Source: CAHJXF01 sp964657795 (GTDB lineage Bacteria > Pseudomonadota > Gammaproteobacteria > Burkholderiales > Burkholderiaceae_D). From it: a stretch of 45,515 nt of DNA. The stretch's first letter is position 1, and every line of letters starts with the position of its first letter. Of this stretch, positions 9,889-17,772 are shown in pieces. The notes under the pieces were generated by a model. The model worked only from the letters and a program-made list of their open reading frames with translations, was not told the DNA's origin and made no database searches. Made by a program: the position numbers and the translations under genes. Location of the stretch: positions 1-45,515 of the forward strand of contig CAZZWS010000004.1 in assembly GCA_964657795.1 (NCBI GenBank), read 5' to 3'.

Positions 9889-12720
9889 ATGAGGAGACCC
9901 CGTCGCGAGACCGGCGGCTGGGGGCTGCCGTCGACGCTCGCCGGTAGCGAGCATCTCGGCAAGCAGCTCGATCGCAAGAAGCGCGAGGCCGCGGCCGCCG
10001 CGCGCAAGCTGGCTCGTGCGGAAGCCCGGACCATCGAAGCGACCGACGACGCCCCGCCGAAGGCCGCGCCGCGCGAACGCCGCAAGGCTCCCGGGCCGAT
10101 GCCCGAACCCGAAGCCATCGGCGCCTGGCTCGCGTCGCGCGGCATCGTCCCGTTCCCGTTCCAGCGCGAGACCTGGGATCACGTCACCGCCGGTCGCTCG
10201 GGCCTGCTGCATGCCACGACCGGCGCCGGCAAGACCTGGGCGGCGTGGCTCGGCGCCCTCCGGCTCGAACTCGACCGCGCAGCCCGCGACGGGCCGCCGA
10301 CGGTCCGCAAGCTGCGTCTGCTGTGGATCACGCCGATGCGCGCGCTGGCCGCCGATACGACGCGTGCGCTGGCCGACGCTGCCGCCGGCATCGGCCTGGA
10401 CTGGGACGTCGAGATGCGCACCGGCGACACCGACGCGGCGACGCGTGCCCGTCAATCGCGCCACTTGCCCGAAGCGCTGGTGACGACGCCCGAGTCCCTG
10501 ACGCTGCTGCTCGCGCGCGTCGATGCGCGTCAACTCTTCGACAGCGTCTCGGTCGTCATCGTCGACGAATGGCACGAGCTGATGGGCAACAAGCGCGGCG
10601 TGCAGACGCAGCTCGCGCTCGTGCGGCTGTGGCGCTGGAACGAGGGTCTGATCGTATGGGGCCTGTCGGCCACGCTCGGCAACCTCGCGACCGCGGAGCA
10701 CGCGCTGCTCGGAATCGACCGCAAGGGCAAGCCGCGGCGCGGCGTGATGGTCAAAGGGGATACACCCAAGGAAATCATCATCGACACGCTGATCCCCGCG
10801 TCGATCGAACGCTTCCCGTGGGGCGGCCACCTCGGCATCAAGCTGGTCGACGCGGTGGTGGCCGAACTCGAGAAGGCCTCGACGACACTCGTCTTCACCA
10901 ACGTCCGCAGCCAGGCCGAGATCTGGTACCAGACGCTGCTCGCCGCGAAACCCGAGTGGGCCGGCATCATCGCGCTTCATCACGGCTCGCTCGACCGCGA
11001 GGTGCGCGACTGGGTGGAGGCCGGGCTCAAGGCAGGCACGCTGAAGGCCGTCGTCTGCACGGCATCCCTCGACCTCGGCGTCGACTTCCTGCCGGTCGAA
11101 CGCGTTCTGCAGATCGGTTCGGCCAAGGGCGTCGCGCGGCTGCTGCAACGGGCCGGTCGCTCGGGCCATGCGCCGGGCCGGCCGTCGCGCGCGACGCTGG
11201 TGCCGACCAACGCGCTCGAACTGATCGAGGCCGCCGCGGCGAAGAGGGCGGTCGCCAGACGAAACATCGAGCCACGCCTCGCGCCCAACAAGCCGCTCGA
11301 CTGCCTGGTCCAGCATCTCGTGACGATCGCGGTGGGTACCGGCTTCGTCGCCGACGACCTGTTCGACGAGGTCCGCACCGCGTGGTCCTACCGCGACCTG
11401 ACGCGCGAGGAGTTCGACTGGGCGCTGGCGTTCGACGAAGGCGGCGGCGCGTCGCTGTCGGCGTATCCCGACTATCAACGGATCGCACGCGACGCCACGA
11501 GCGACGAGCCCGACGTCTATCGCGTGCCGCGCGTCGACCTCGCGCGCCGCCATCGCATGAGCATCGGCACGATCACCGCCGACACGTCGATGTTCGTCGC
11601 GTGGCTCGCGACCAGCGCGCGCCTCGGACAGATCGAGGAAGGCTTCATCGCGCGGATGAAGCCGGGCGACGTGTTCGTCTTCGGCGGCCGCGTGCTCGAA
11701 CTCGTGCGCGTGCGCGACATGACCGCCTTCGTGAAGAAGGCGACGAAGAAGCACGGCCTGGTGCCGACCTGGCAGGGCAGCCGCTTCGCGCTGACCTCCG
11801 AGCTCGCCGACGCCTCGCTCGCGATGCTGCATCGCGCGGCGCATGCGAGCGACGCGTGGTTCGCGCGCGAGCCCGAAATGCGCGCCGTGCGGCCGCTGCT
11901 CGCGCTGCAGCAGCGCTGGTCGTCGCTGCCGGTGACCGGTCGCCTCGTGTGCGAGGTGATCGCGTCCGGCGAGGGCCATCACTTCATCTGCTATCCGTTC
12001 GCCGGCCGCCTGGTCCACATCGGCCTCGGCGCGCTGCTGGCCTGGCGCGCGGCGCGCGAGAAGCCCGGCACGTTCTCGATCTCGAGCAACGACTACGGCT
12101 TCGAGCTCCTGTCGGCCGAGCCGTTCGACTGGGACGAGCTGATCGCGGACGGTCTGTTCTCGACCGAGCGCCTGCTGGCCGATGTGATCGCGTCGCTCAA
12201 CGCGAGCGAGCTCGCGCAACGGCGCTTTCGCGAGATCGCCCGCATCGCCGGCCTCGTGTTCTCGGGCTATCCCGGCGAACACAAGTCTGGACGCCACGTG
12301 CAGGCGAGCGCGAGCCTGTTCTACGAGGTCTTCAGGAAGCACGACGCCGGCAACCTGCTGCTGACGCAGGCCGAGACCGAGGCGCTCGAACAGGAGCTCG
12401 AGATCGGACGCCTGCGGACCACGCTCGAACGCCTCGCGACCTGGGACCTGTGCGTGATGCGACCGCCGCATGCGACGCCGTTCTCGTTCCCGCTGATGGT
12501 CGAGCGCTTTCGCGAGGAGGTCACGACCGAGCAACTCGCGGCGCGCATCGCGCGGATGCTGGCCGAGCTCGAAGCCGCGGCGGCCGAGGACGCGGTCGAC
12601 GGCGGAGCCCGCGAACGCCCGCGCGAGGATGCGGATGCGGCATCGGCGGCCGCGAAGCACAAGCAGAAGAAGGCCGGTCGCCAGCGGGGCTACATCAAGC
12701 GCGTGCGGACGTCGGGATGA
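9889..12720 (+). CDS. Ligase-associated Lhr-type DEXH DNA helicase
   Basis: Superfamily 2 helicase of 943 residues matching the ligase-associated DEXH helicase (Lhr-Core) family. Walker A is TTGAGKT with Lys115, and motif II is DEWH (226-229) followed by ELMGNKRG, the Lhr signature. Motif VI reads QRAGRSGH. After the two RecA domains come the winged-helix and Lhr-specific domains. The roughly 85-residue basic, alanine-rich N-terminal stretch before the helicase core and the lysine-rich C-terminal tail look disordered. Lhr-Core enzymes are 3'-to-5' translocases that unwind RNA:DNA hybrids. The chosen ATG 9889 follows the DUF429 stop by 4 bases. The stop codon overlaps the start of the EamA gene (ATGA). 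Confidence 0.94.
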   Translation: MRRPRRETGGWGLPSTLAGSEHLGKQLDRKKREAAAAARKLARAEARTIEATDDAPPKAAPRERRKAPGPMPEPEAIGAWLASRGIVPFPFQRETWDHVTAGRSGLLHATTGAGKTWAAWLGALRLELDRAARDGPPTVRKLRLLWITPMRALAADTTRALADAAAGIGLDWDVEMRTGDTDAATRARQSRHLPEALVTTPESLTLLLARVDARQLFDSVSVVIVDEWHELMGNKRGVQTQLALVRLWRWNEGLIVWGLSATLGNLATAEHALLGIDRKGKPRRGVMVKGDTPKEIIIDTLIPASIERFPWGGHLGIKLVDAVVAELEKASTTLVFTNVRSQAEIWYQTLLAAKPEWAGIIALHHGSLDREVRDWVEAGLKAGTLKAVVCTASLDLGVDFLPVERVLQIGSAKGVARLLQRAGRSGHAPGRPSRATLVPTNALELIEAAAAKRAVARRNIEPRLAPNKPLDCLVQHLVTIAVGTGFVADDLFDEVRTAWSYRDLTREEFDWALAFDEGGGASLSAYPDYQRIARDATSDEPDVYRVPRVDLARRHRMSIGTITADTSMFVAWLATSARLGQIEEGFIARMKPGDVFVFGGRVLELVRVRDMTAFVKKATKKHGLVPTWQGSRFALTSELADASLAMLHRAAHASDAWFAREPEMRAVRPLLALQQRWSSLPVTGRLVCEVIASGEGHHFICYPFAGRLVHIGLGALLAWRAAREKPGTFSISSNDYGFELLSAEPFDWDELIADGLFSTERLLADVIASLNASELAQRRFREIARIAGLVFSGYPGEHKSGRHVQASASLFYEVFRKHDAGNLLLTQAETEALEQELEIGRLRTTLERLATWDLCVMRPPHATPFSFPLMVERFREEVTTEQLAARIARMLAELEAAAAEDAVDGGARERPREDADAASAAAKHKQKKAGRQRGYIKRVRTSG

Positions 12721-13634
12721 GCCAGCCGATGACATCCTCCGCGCGTCCGGTCGCGCCGTCGCGGGTCTTCATGGTCGCGGTCCTCGGCATCGCCGTGTTC
12801 TCGTTGATGGACGCGGTGATGAAGGACCTGGTGCTCGCGATGGGCGCCTACACCGCGCTGTTCTGGCGGAGTCTCGCCGGCGTCGTGCTGAGCGGCGCGG
12901 TCTACGCGAAGAGCAGGCCGACGGGGCCGACCCGTGCCGCGCTGCGGGTCCATGCATGGCGCGGCGCGATCTCGACCGTGATGGCGCTGAGCTTCTTCTG
13001 GGGCCTCGCGCGCGTGCCGATGGCGCAGGCCGTCGCGTTGACGTTCATCGCGCCGCTGCTGTCGCTCTATCTCTCCGCCGCGTTCCTGCACGAACGCGTG
13101 ACGCGCCGCATGCTCACGGCGTCGGCGCTCGCGCTGGTCGGCGTCGCGATCATCCTCGCCGGCCAGTGGCAGGCCGGTCTCTCGGACGAGGTCGGACTCG
13201 GCACGATCGCGATCCTCGCGTCGGCGGTCTGCTACGCGTTCAACATCACGCTGATGCGCAAGCAGGCGCTCGTTTCCGGCCCGATCGAAGTGGCCTTCGC
13301 GCAGAGCCTGGTCGTGGCGATCTGCTTCGCGATCGGCGCGCCGTTCATGGCTGCGTTGCCGGACGCCGAGCACATCCCGATGCTGATCGGCACCGCGGCC
13401 CTCGCGACGGTCTCGCTGATGCTGCTCGCGTGGGCCTACGCGCGCGGACAGGCCAACGACCTGTCGGCCAGCGAGTACACATCGTTCGTGTGGGCCGCGC
13501 TGTTCGGCTTCCTGTTCTTCGGCGAGACGGTGTCGTGGTTCACGCTGCTCGGCGCGGGGTGCATCGTGGCGGGTTGCGTGCACGTCGCGCGGGCCGGGCC
13601 GACGGTGCTGGCGAGTCCGGAGGCGTCGCCGTGA
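12717..13634 (+). CDS. EamA/DMT-family transporter
   Basis: Inner-membrane protein of 305 residues with about ten hydrophobic helices arranged as two repeats of the EamA domain, as in drug/metabolite exporters (RhaT/YdcZ class). Typical features are the internal repeat, the FxWxxLxxxPxxxA-like stretch FFWGLARVPMAQAVAL and a C-terminal LFGFLFFGETVSW segment. The substrate cannot be predicted. It starts at ATG 12717, overlapping the helicase stop by 4 bases, so it is translationally coupled to a DNA repair gene. No functional link is obvious, and simple operon packing is possible. The stop at 13634 is followed by a 119-base gap containing a promoter-like TAAGAT. Confidence 0.9.
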   Translation: MSQPMTSSARPVAPSRVFMVAVLGIAVFSLMDAVMKDLVLAMGAYTALFWRSLAGVVLSGAVYAKSRPTGPTRAALRVHAWRGAISTVMALSFFWGLARVPMAQAVALTFIAPLLSLYLSAAFLHERVTRRMLTASALALVGVAIILAGQWQAGLSDEVGLGTIAILASAVCYAFNITLMRKQALVSGPIEVAFAQSLVVAICFAIGAPFMAALPDAEHIPMLIGTAALATVSLMLLAWAYARGQANDLSASEYTSFVWAALFGFLFFGETVSWFTLLGAGCIVAGCVHVARAGPTVLASPEASP

Positions 13635-13660
13635 ACCGCATCGCCAGCCCACGCTCGCGC

Positions 13661-13666
13661 TAAGAT
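13661..13666 (+). promoter_or_regulatory. Candidate -10 element (TAAGAT) before the oxidoreductase gene
   Basis: TAAGAT stands in the otherwise GC-rich gap between the EamA and oxidoreductase genes, 87 bases upstream of the latter's ATG. I see no convincing -35 box at 16-18 bases. Its presence suggests that the gene at 13754 starts its own transcription unit rather than being read only from the helicase operon. Confidence 0.3.
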
Positions 13667-13753
13667 CGATTCGTCCACACGCGTCGCGCACGATCGCGAG
13701 ACTGTGGATGCAGCGCTTTCCGCGCTGGCCGAGCGACCTCATCGAGACAGACC

Positions 13754-15112
13754 ATGAGCCTTCATCAGCAACTCCAGCGGCGCGCCGCCGACGGCAAGCC
13801 CATCCGCATCGCGCTGATCGGTGCCGGCAAGTTCGGCTCGATGTATCTCGCGCAGATCCCGCGCACGCCGGGCGTCCATCTCGTCGGCATCGCCGACCTG
13901 TCGCCCGACGCGGCGCGCGTCAACCTCGCGCGGGTCGGCTGGCCCGACGAGCGCACGCGGGCGACCAGCCTCGACGCCGCGGTCCGCGACGGCACCACGC
14001 ACATCGGCGAGGACTGGCAGGCGCTGGTCGCGCATCCGGCCGTCGACCTCGTCGTCGAATGCACCGGCCATCCGATCGCCGCCGTCGAGCACTGCCTGGC
14101 CGCGTTCGCGGAGCAGAAGCACGTCGTCAATGTGACGGTCGAGGCCGACGCGTTCTGCGGCCCGCTGCTGGCGCGTCGCGCGGCTGAAGCCGGCGTGATC
14201 TATTCGCTCGCGTTCGGCGACCAGCCCGCGCTGATCTGCGACCTCGTCGACTGGGCACGCACCTGCGGCTTCCCGGTCGTCGCCGCGGGTCGCGGCCACA
14301 AGTGGCTGCCGCACTTCAGCGCGTCGACGCCCGAGACCGTGTGGGGCAACTACGGCCTCACGCCCGAGCAGGCGCAGCGTGGCGGCCTCAACCCCAAGAT
14401 GTTCAACAGCTTCCTCGACGGCTCGAAGCCATCGATCGAATGCACGGCCGTCGCCAACGCGACCGGCCTCACGGTGCCGAGCGACGGCCTGCTGTATCCG
14501 CCGGCCAGCGTCGAGGACATCCCGTTCGTGACGCGTCCCATCGGCGAAGGCGGCGTGCTCGAACGAAAGGGCATGGTCGAGGTCATCTCGTCGCTCGAAG
14601 CGAACGGCCGCGCGATCCCGTACGACATCCGCATGGGCGTGTGGGTCACGGTCGAAGGCGAGACCGACTACATCCGCAACTGCTTCGAGGAATACAACGC
14701 GCACACCGACCCGACCGGCCGCTACTTCACGCTCTACAAGCGCTGGCACCTGATCGGTCTCGAGGTCGGCATGTCGGTGGCGAGCGTGGCGCTGCGCGGC
14801 GAGGCGACCGGCGTCGCGACCTGCTGGAACGCCGACGTCGTCGCCACCGCGAAGCGCGACCTGAAGCCGGGCGACGTGCTCGACGGCGAAGGCGGCTACA
14901 CCGTGTGGGGCAAGCTGCTGCCGGCCGAAACGTCGGTGCGCATCGGCGGCCTGCCGCTCGGCCTCGCGCACGACGTCAGGGTGATCCGGCCGGTCGCGAA
15001 GGGCGCGAGCCTGGCGTGGAGCGACGTCGCGATGGACACGTCGACGTCGGCGTACGCCATCCGCAGGGAGATGGAAGCGCTGTACGCGACGCCGTTGTCG
15101 CGCGCGGCCTAG
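13754..15112 (+). CDS. Homoserine dehydrogenase-like NAD(P)-dependent oxidoreductase with SAF-like tail
   Basis: Protein of 452 residues with an N-terminal Rossmann domain (IALIGAGKFGSMY, about 19-31) and the VECTGHP region typical of homoserine dehydrogenase-like oxidoreductases. A central domain of about 200 residues follows, and the C-terminal 100 residues (DLKPGDVLDGEGGYTVWGK onward) resemble a SAF/AFP domain. Database entries of this type are often loosely called NAD(P)-dependent oxidoreductase or FlgA-like. I cannot name the substrate; sugar-acid or polyol metabolism is a guess. There is no aspartokinase nearby and the essential homoserine dehydrogenase is not expected here. It is followed after 7 bases by a GNAT gene. 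Confidence 0.85.
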   Translation: MSLHQQLQRRAADGKPIRIALIGAGKFGSMYLAQIPRTPGVHLVGIADLSPDAARVNLARVGWPDERTRATSLDAAVRDGTTHIGEDWQALVAHPAVDLVVECTGHPIAAVEHCLAAFAEQKHVVNVTVEADAFCGPLLARRAAEAGVIYSLAFGDQPALICDLVDWARTCGFPVVAAGRGHKWLPHFSASTPETVWGNYGLTPEQAQRGGLNPKMFNSFLDGSKPSIECTAVANATGLTVPSDGLLYPPASVEDIPFVTRPIGEGGVLERKGMVEVISSLEANGRAIPYDIRMGVWVTVEGETDYIRNCFEEYNAHTDPTGRYFTLYKRWHLIGLEVGMSVASVALRGEATGVATCWNADVVATAKRDLKPGDVLDGEGGYTVWGKLLPAETSVRIGGLPLGLAHDVRVIRPVAKGASLAWSDVAMDTSTSAYAIRREMEALYATPLSRAA

Positions 15113-15119
15113 CTCATCG

Positions 15120-15536
15120 ATGACCTCGTCGACGAGCCACGTCGTCCGCTTCACGACACCGTCGATCGATGCCTACCGGCAACTGCGGGTCGCCGCCGGG
15201 ATGAGCGACAGGACGATCGACGCGGCGACGCGCGGCCTCGCGAACACGTTGTTCGCCGTCCAGATCCTGGTCGACGACGAGCCGGTGGGCATGGGACGCG
15301 TGATCGGTGACGGCGGCTGCTTCTTCCAGGTCGTCGACGTCGCCGTGCTGCCCGCGCATCAGGGCAAGGGACTCGGCAAGGCCGTGATGCGGGCGATCGT
15401 GGACTGGCTCGAAGAACACGTGCCCGCGAGCGGTTACGTCAGCCTGATGGCCGTCGGCAAGGCCCATGCGTTGTACGAGCAGTTCGGTTTCGCGTCGACC
15501 GCCTCGGTCGGCATGATCTACAAGCCGGTGCGATAA
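15120..15536 (+). CDS. GNAT family N-acetyltransferase
   Basis: Small acetyltransferase of 138 residues. The acetyl-CoA-binding motif A is visible as VAVLPAHQGKGLGKAVM (Q/RxxGxG/A type, about residues 77-93). It is preceded by the hydrophobic strands and followed by the conserved ALYEQFGF turn near the C-terminus. The substrate is unknown; it could acetylate a small molecule or a protein N-terminus. It begins 7 bases after the oxidoreductase stop and ends 10 bases before the PdeM gene, so the three are likely read together, although a -10-like TAAAAT overlies its end. Confidence 0.9.
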   Translation: MTSSTSHVVRFTTPSIDAYRQLRVAAGMSDRTIDAATRGLANTLFAVQILVDDEPVGMGRVIGDGGCFFQVVDVAVLPAHQGKGLGKAVMRAIVDWLEEHVPASGYVSLMAVGKAHALYEQFGFASTASVGMIYKPVR

Positions 15537-15539
15537 AAT
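15534..15539 (+). promoter_or_regulatory. Candidate -10 element (TAAAAT) immediately before pdeM
   Basis: TAAAAT overlaps the stop codon of the GNAT gene and lies 7 bases before the PdeM ATG. A start of transcription 6-8 bases downstream would fall on or next to the A of the start codon, producing a leaderless mRNA. No Shine-Dalgarno sequence fits in this gap, which agrees. A -35 box is not evident. Confidence 0.35.
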
Positions 15540-15546
15540 CCGACGC

Positions 15547-16242
15547 ATGCAACACACCCGCATCGCCGGCCAGACCCTTCACCTCGCGCCCGAGCGCGCC
15601 GCCTACTGGGTCGAAGGGCGGACGCTCCTCGTCGCCGACGCCCACTTCGGCAAGGCCGCCACGTTCCGTGCGCACGGTATCCCGGTCCCGCACGGCACCA
15701 CCACCGACAACCTCGCGCGACTCGACACGCTGATCGCGCGCTGGTCGGTCGAGGCGATCGTCTTCCTCGGCGACTTCCTGCATGCGAAGGAATCGAAGGC
15801 CGACATCGTCGTGCACGCGATCGCTCGCTGGCGCGCGAAGCATCGTGCGATCGCGATGACGCTGGTCCGCGGCAACCACGACGCGCGCGCCGGTGATCCG
15901 CCCGGGGCGCTGGGCATCGAGGTCGTCGACGAGTCGCATGTCGTGGGCCCGTTCTCGATGCGCCATCACCCCGTCCCCTGCGACCGCGGCTACGTGCTCG
16001 CGGGGCACCTGCATCCCGGCTATCGGCTCGGCAGCCGCGCCGGTGACGGCCTGCGGCTGCCGTGCTTCTGGTTCGGCGACGAGGCCGGCTCGCGCGTGGG
16101 CGTGCTGCCGGCGTTCGGCGCGTTCACCGGCACCTGGCTGGTCGACGCGATGCCGGACGATCGCGTCTTCGTCGTGGCGCCGGACGCGGTGCACGCCATC
16201 CATCGACCGCGCGTTCGGGACGCGGCCGCGCTCGCACCTTGA
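15547..16242 (+). CDS. pdeM: Ligase-associated DNA damage response endonuclease PdeM (metallophosphoesterase)
   Basis: Calcineurin-like phosphoesterase of 231 residues matching the family named ligase-associated DNA damage response endonuclease PdeM. The five phosphoesterase blocks are present: DAH (D31, H33) in VADAHFGKA, GD (D76) in FLGDFLH, GNHD (109-112), H140-H141, and GHLHPG (H154, H156). FRAHGIPVP after block I is typical of this family. In published clusters the MPE is a manganese-dependent DNA nuclease next to Exo, ligase and Lhr. Here it is about 2.8 kb beyond the helicase. The stop codon overlaps the probable TTG start of the S4 gene. Confidence 0.93.
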   Translation: MQHTRIAGQTLHLAPERAAYWVEGRTLLVADAHFGKAATFRAHGIPVPHGTTTDNLARLDTLIARWSVEAIVFLGDFLHAKESKADIVVHAIARWRAKHRAIAMTLVRGNHDARAGDPPGALGIEVVDESHVVGPFSMRHHPVPCDRGYVLAGHLHPGYRLGSRAGDGLRLPCFWFGDEAGSRVGVLPAFGAFTGTWLVDAMPDDRVFVVAPDAVHAIHRPRVRDAAALAP

Positions 16243-16670
16243 CCCGCGGCAGCGTCGACACGCCCGACGGCATCGGCACCGTCCGGCTCGACAAGTGGTT
16301 GTGGGCCGCGCGCTTCCATCGCACGCGCAGCGCGGCTGCCGATGCCATCGAAGTCGGCCAGATCAGGGTCAACGACCAGCGCGTCAAGCCGGCCAAGTCC
16401 GTACACGTCGGCGACGTGATCGTCATGCGCATCGGTGGCCTGGAGCGCGAAGTACGCGTGCTGGTCGCCGCCGACGTGCGCGTCGCCGCGCCGATCGCGC
16501 AGACCTACTACGCGGAGACCGAGGTCAGCCTGGCCGCACGCGCCGCGGCCGAAGCCCGCCGTCGACTCGAACGCGAACCCGGCATCACGCGCAAGGGCCG
16601 TCCGACGAAACGCGATCGCCGGGAATTGGCGTCCTTCGTGGAATCGGGGCGGGACGACGACGGGTTCTGA
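16239..16670 (+). CDS. RNA-binding S4 domain protein, HslR type
   Basis: Protein of about 143 residues with an S4 RNA-binding domain (RLDKWLWAARFHRTRSAA, then GQIRVNDQRVKPAKSVHVGD) and a basic C-terminal tail rich in Arg and Lys. This matches HslR/Hsp15, a ribosome-associated protein that binds 50S subunits carrying nascent chains during heat stress. No ATG precedes the S4 domain in this frame. The best start is TTG 16239, which overlaps the PdeM stop codon (TTGA). The domain assignment is firm; the exact start and the identity with Hsp15 rather than another small S4 protein are less so. Confidence 0.85.
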   Translation: MTRGSVDTPDGIGTVRLDKWLWAARFHRTRSAAADAIEVGQIRVNDQRVKPAKSVHVGDVIVMRIGGLEREVRVLVAADVRVAAPIAQTYYAETEVSLAARAAAEARRRLEREPGITRKGRPTKRDRRELASFVESGRDDDGF

Positions 16671-16693
16671 CAGGAACCGGCTTCAGGCGCGCG

Positions 16694-17167
16694 TCACTTC
16701 GGCCACATCTTGCAGCGCCCTGTCGCCGTCGCGTGCAGCGCGTAAGGCAGGGCGAAGACGCCCATCACGAAGTCTCCCCATACCGGTACGGCATCGAACT
16801 TCAACGCGTTCGATCCACAGCCCTCGATCTGCGCTGCTTCGAACGAACGATCGATCTTCGCTTGCGCCGAGGACGGATTGGTTCCGAACGCCATGGGCGA
16901 GGCCGACCGCGCGTAGTCCTCGTCCGCGGCGCCGACGGCGGACTTCAACACCGACGGACTCAGGTCGAGGCCCGGTGGATCCGTCTTGGGGGCCTGATCG
17001 TCGACTTCCGGAACGACCTCGTGCGCTGCGGCCTTCGCCTTCGGTCGAGTTGCCAGGGGCTTGCCATGGGTCGGCACGTCGTTCTGCGGCGCGGCCACGG
17101 CGAGCGATGTCACCAGCCAGGCCGCCCCGAACATCGCCAGCCCATGCCGAGCACGAATCCGCGTCAT
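16694..17167 (-). CDS. Putative exported protein of unknown function
   Basis: Protein of 157 residues starting with a clear Sec signal peptide: basic MTRIRARH, hydrophobic GLAMFGAAWLVTSLAVA, cleavage likely after AVAA. The mature part is low-complexity at first (lysine, alanine, proline), with a single pair of cysteines further on (EGCGSN and GRCKMWPK at the C-terminus) that could form a disulfide. The segment VPVWGDFVMGVFALPYALH is hydrophobic but short. I do not recognise a family. It starts 12 bases downstream of the VOC gene stop and is likely co-transcribed with it. Confidence 0.7.
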   Translation of the reverse strand: MTRIRARHGLAMFGAAWLVTSLAVAAPQNDVPTHGKPLATRPKAKAAAHEVVPEVDDQAPKTDPPGLDLSPSVLKSAVGAADEDYARSASPMAFGTNPSSAQAKIDRSFEAAQIEGCGSNALKFDAVPVWGDFVMGVFALPYALHATATGRCKMWPK

Positions 17168-17178
17168 GAGCGTCCTCC

Positions 17179-17580
17179 TCACTTGCTCGCCGGTGGCTCC
17201 CACAGCTCGATGCGATTGCCTTCCGGGTCCATGACCCAGCCGAAGCGACCGTATTCGCTGTCGTCGACCTTGTCGTCCACGTCGCAGCCTTCGGCGCGCA
17301 AGTCGGCGAGAACGGCGTACAGGTCGTCGACGCGGTAGTTGATCATGAACGGCGCAGTGCTCGGCGCGAAGTGCGTGGTGTCCGCCGGGAAGATCGACCA
17401 CGCGGTCACCCCGCCGTCGCGATGACCCTGCGGACGATTCCAATGGAACGCGGCGCCGCCCCACGGCTTGACGTCGATGCCGAGGTGCGTGCGATACCAG
17501 GCCTGCAAGGTCTTGGGGTCGCGCGCCTTGAAGAAAACACCGCCGATACCGCTCACCCTGGTGTTCATGTCGATCTCCAT
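17179..17580 (-). CDS. VOC family (glyoxalase-like) protein
   Basis: Protein of 133 residues with the vicinal-oxygen-chelate fold: VFFKARDPKTLQAWYRTHLG at the N-terminus and the diagnostic ending GRFGWVMDPEGNRIELWEP, in which the glutamate is a usual metal ligand. Such proteins include glyoxalases, dioxygenases and antibiotic-binding proteins; the substrate here is unknown. Two methionines, at 17580 and 17568, are possible starts; I keep the longer form. It diverges from a TetR gene across a 192-base region that contains a TetR-type operator, so it may be under that regulator. Confidence 0.88.
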   Translation of the reverse strand: MEIDMNTRVSGIGGVFFKARDPKTLQAWYRTHLGIDVKPWGGAAFHWNRPQGHRDGGVTAWSIFPADTTHFAPSTAPFMINYRVDDLYAVLADLRAEGCDVDDKVDDSEYGRFGWVMDPEGNRIELWEPPASK

Positions 17581-17660
17581 GTCCTGAGGTGCGCCCGATC
17601 ACGAAGTCGATCGATCGCCTGATGCGTCCTATCGTATAGCGTCGACTCGCGTCTTTGCCA

Positions 17661-17694
17661 AAATAGAACGATCGTGCTAATTTCTGGATCGTTC
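17661..17694. promoter_or_regulatory. Probable TetR operator
   Basis: A near-perfect palindrome TAGAACGATCGTGCTA (17664-17679) with ACGATCGT at its centre lies in an AT-rich patch of an otherwise GC-rich region. Its left half GAACGATC is repeated in inverted orientation as GATCGTTC at 17687-17694. The site is about 80 bases upstream of the TetR gene and about 85 bases upstream of the divergent VOC gene, where a repressor could control both promoters. TAG-ACGATCGT-CTA palindromes are typical of TetR operators in proteobacteria. Confidence 0.7.
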
Positions 17695-17772
17695 CCCTTC
17701 AGCGCCGTGCTTCTGGCGCCCGGATCGTGTTTCCAGCGTCACTTTTCGGTCTCCGTTCCATGATGGCAGTCC

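Noticed and set aside
9658..12735. A 1025-codon open frame antisense to the Lhr helicase
   Set aside because: High G+C removes stop codons from the opposite strand. The reading is rich in Arg, His and Asp with no recognisable domain, while the plus strand has a complete helicase.
13754..15112. True homoserine dehydrogenase
   Set aside because: No ACT domain or threonine-pathway neighbours, and the C-terminal 100 residues are SAF-like instead.
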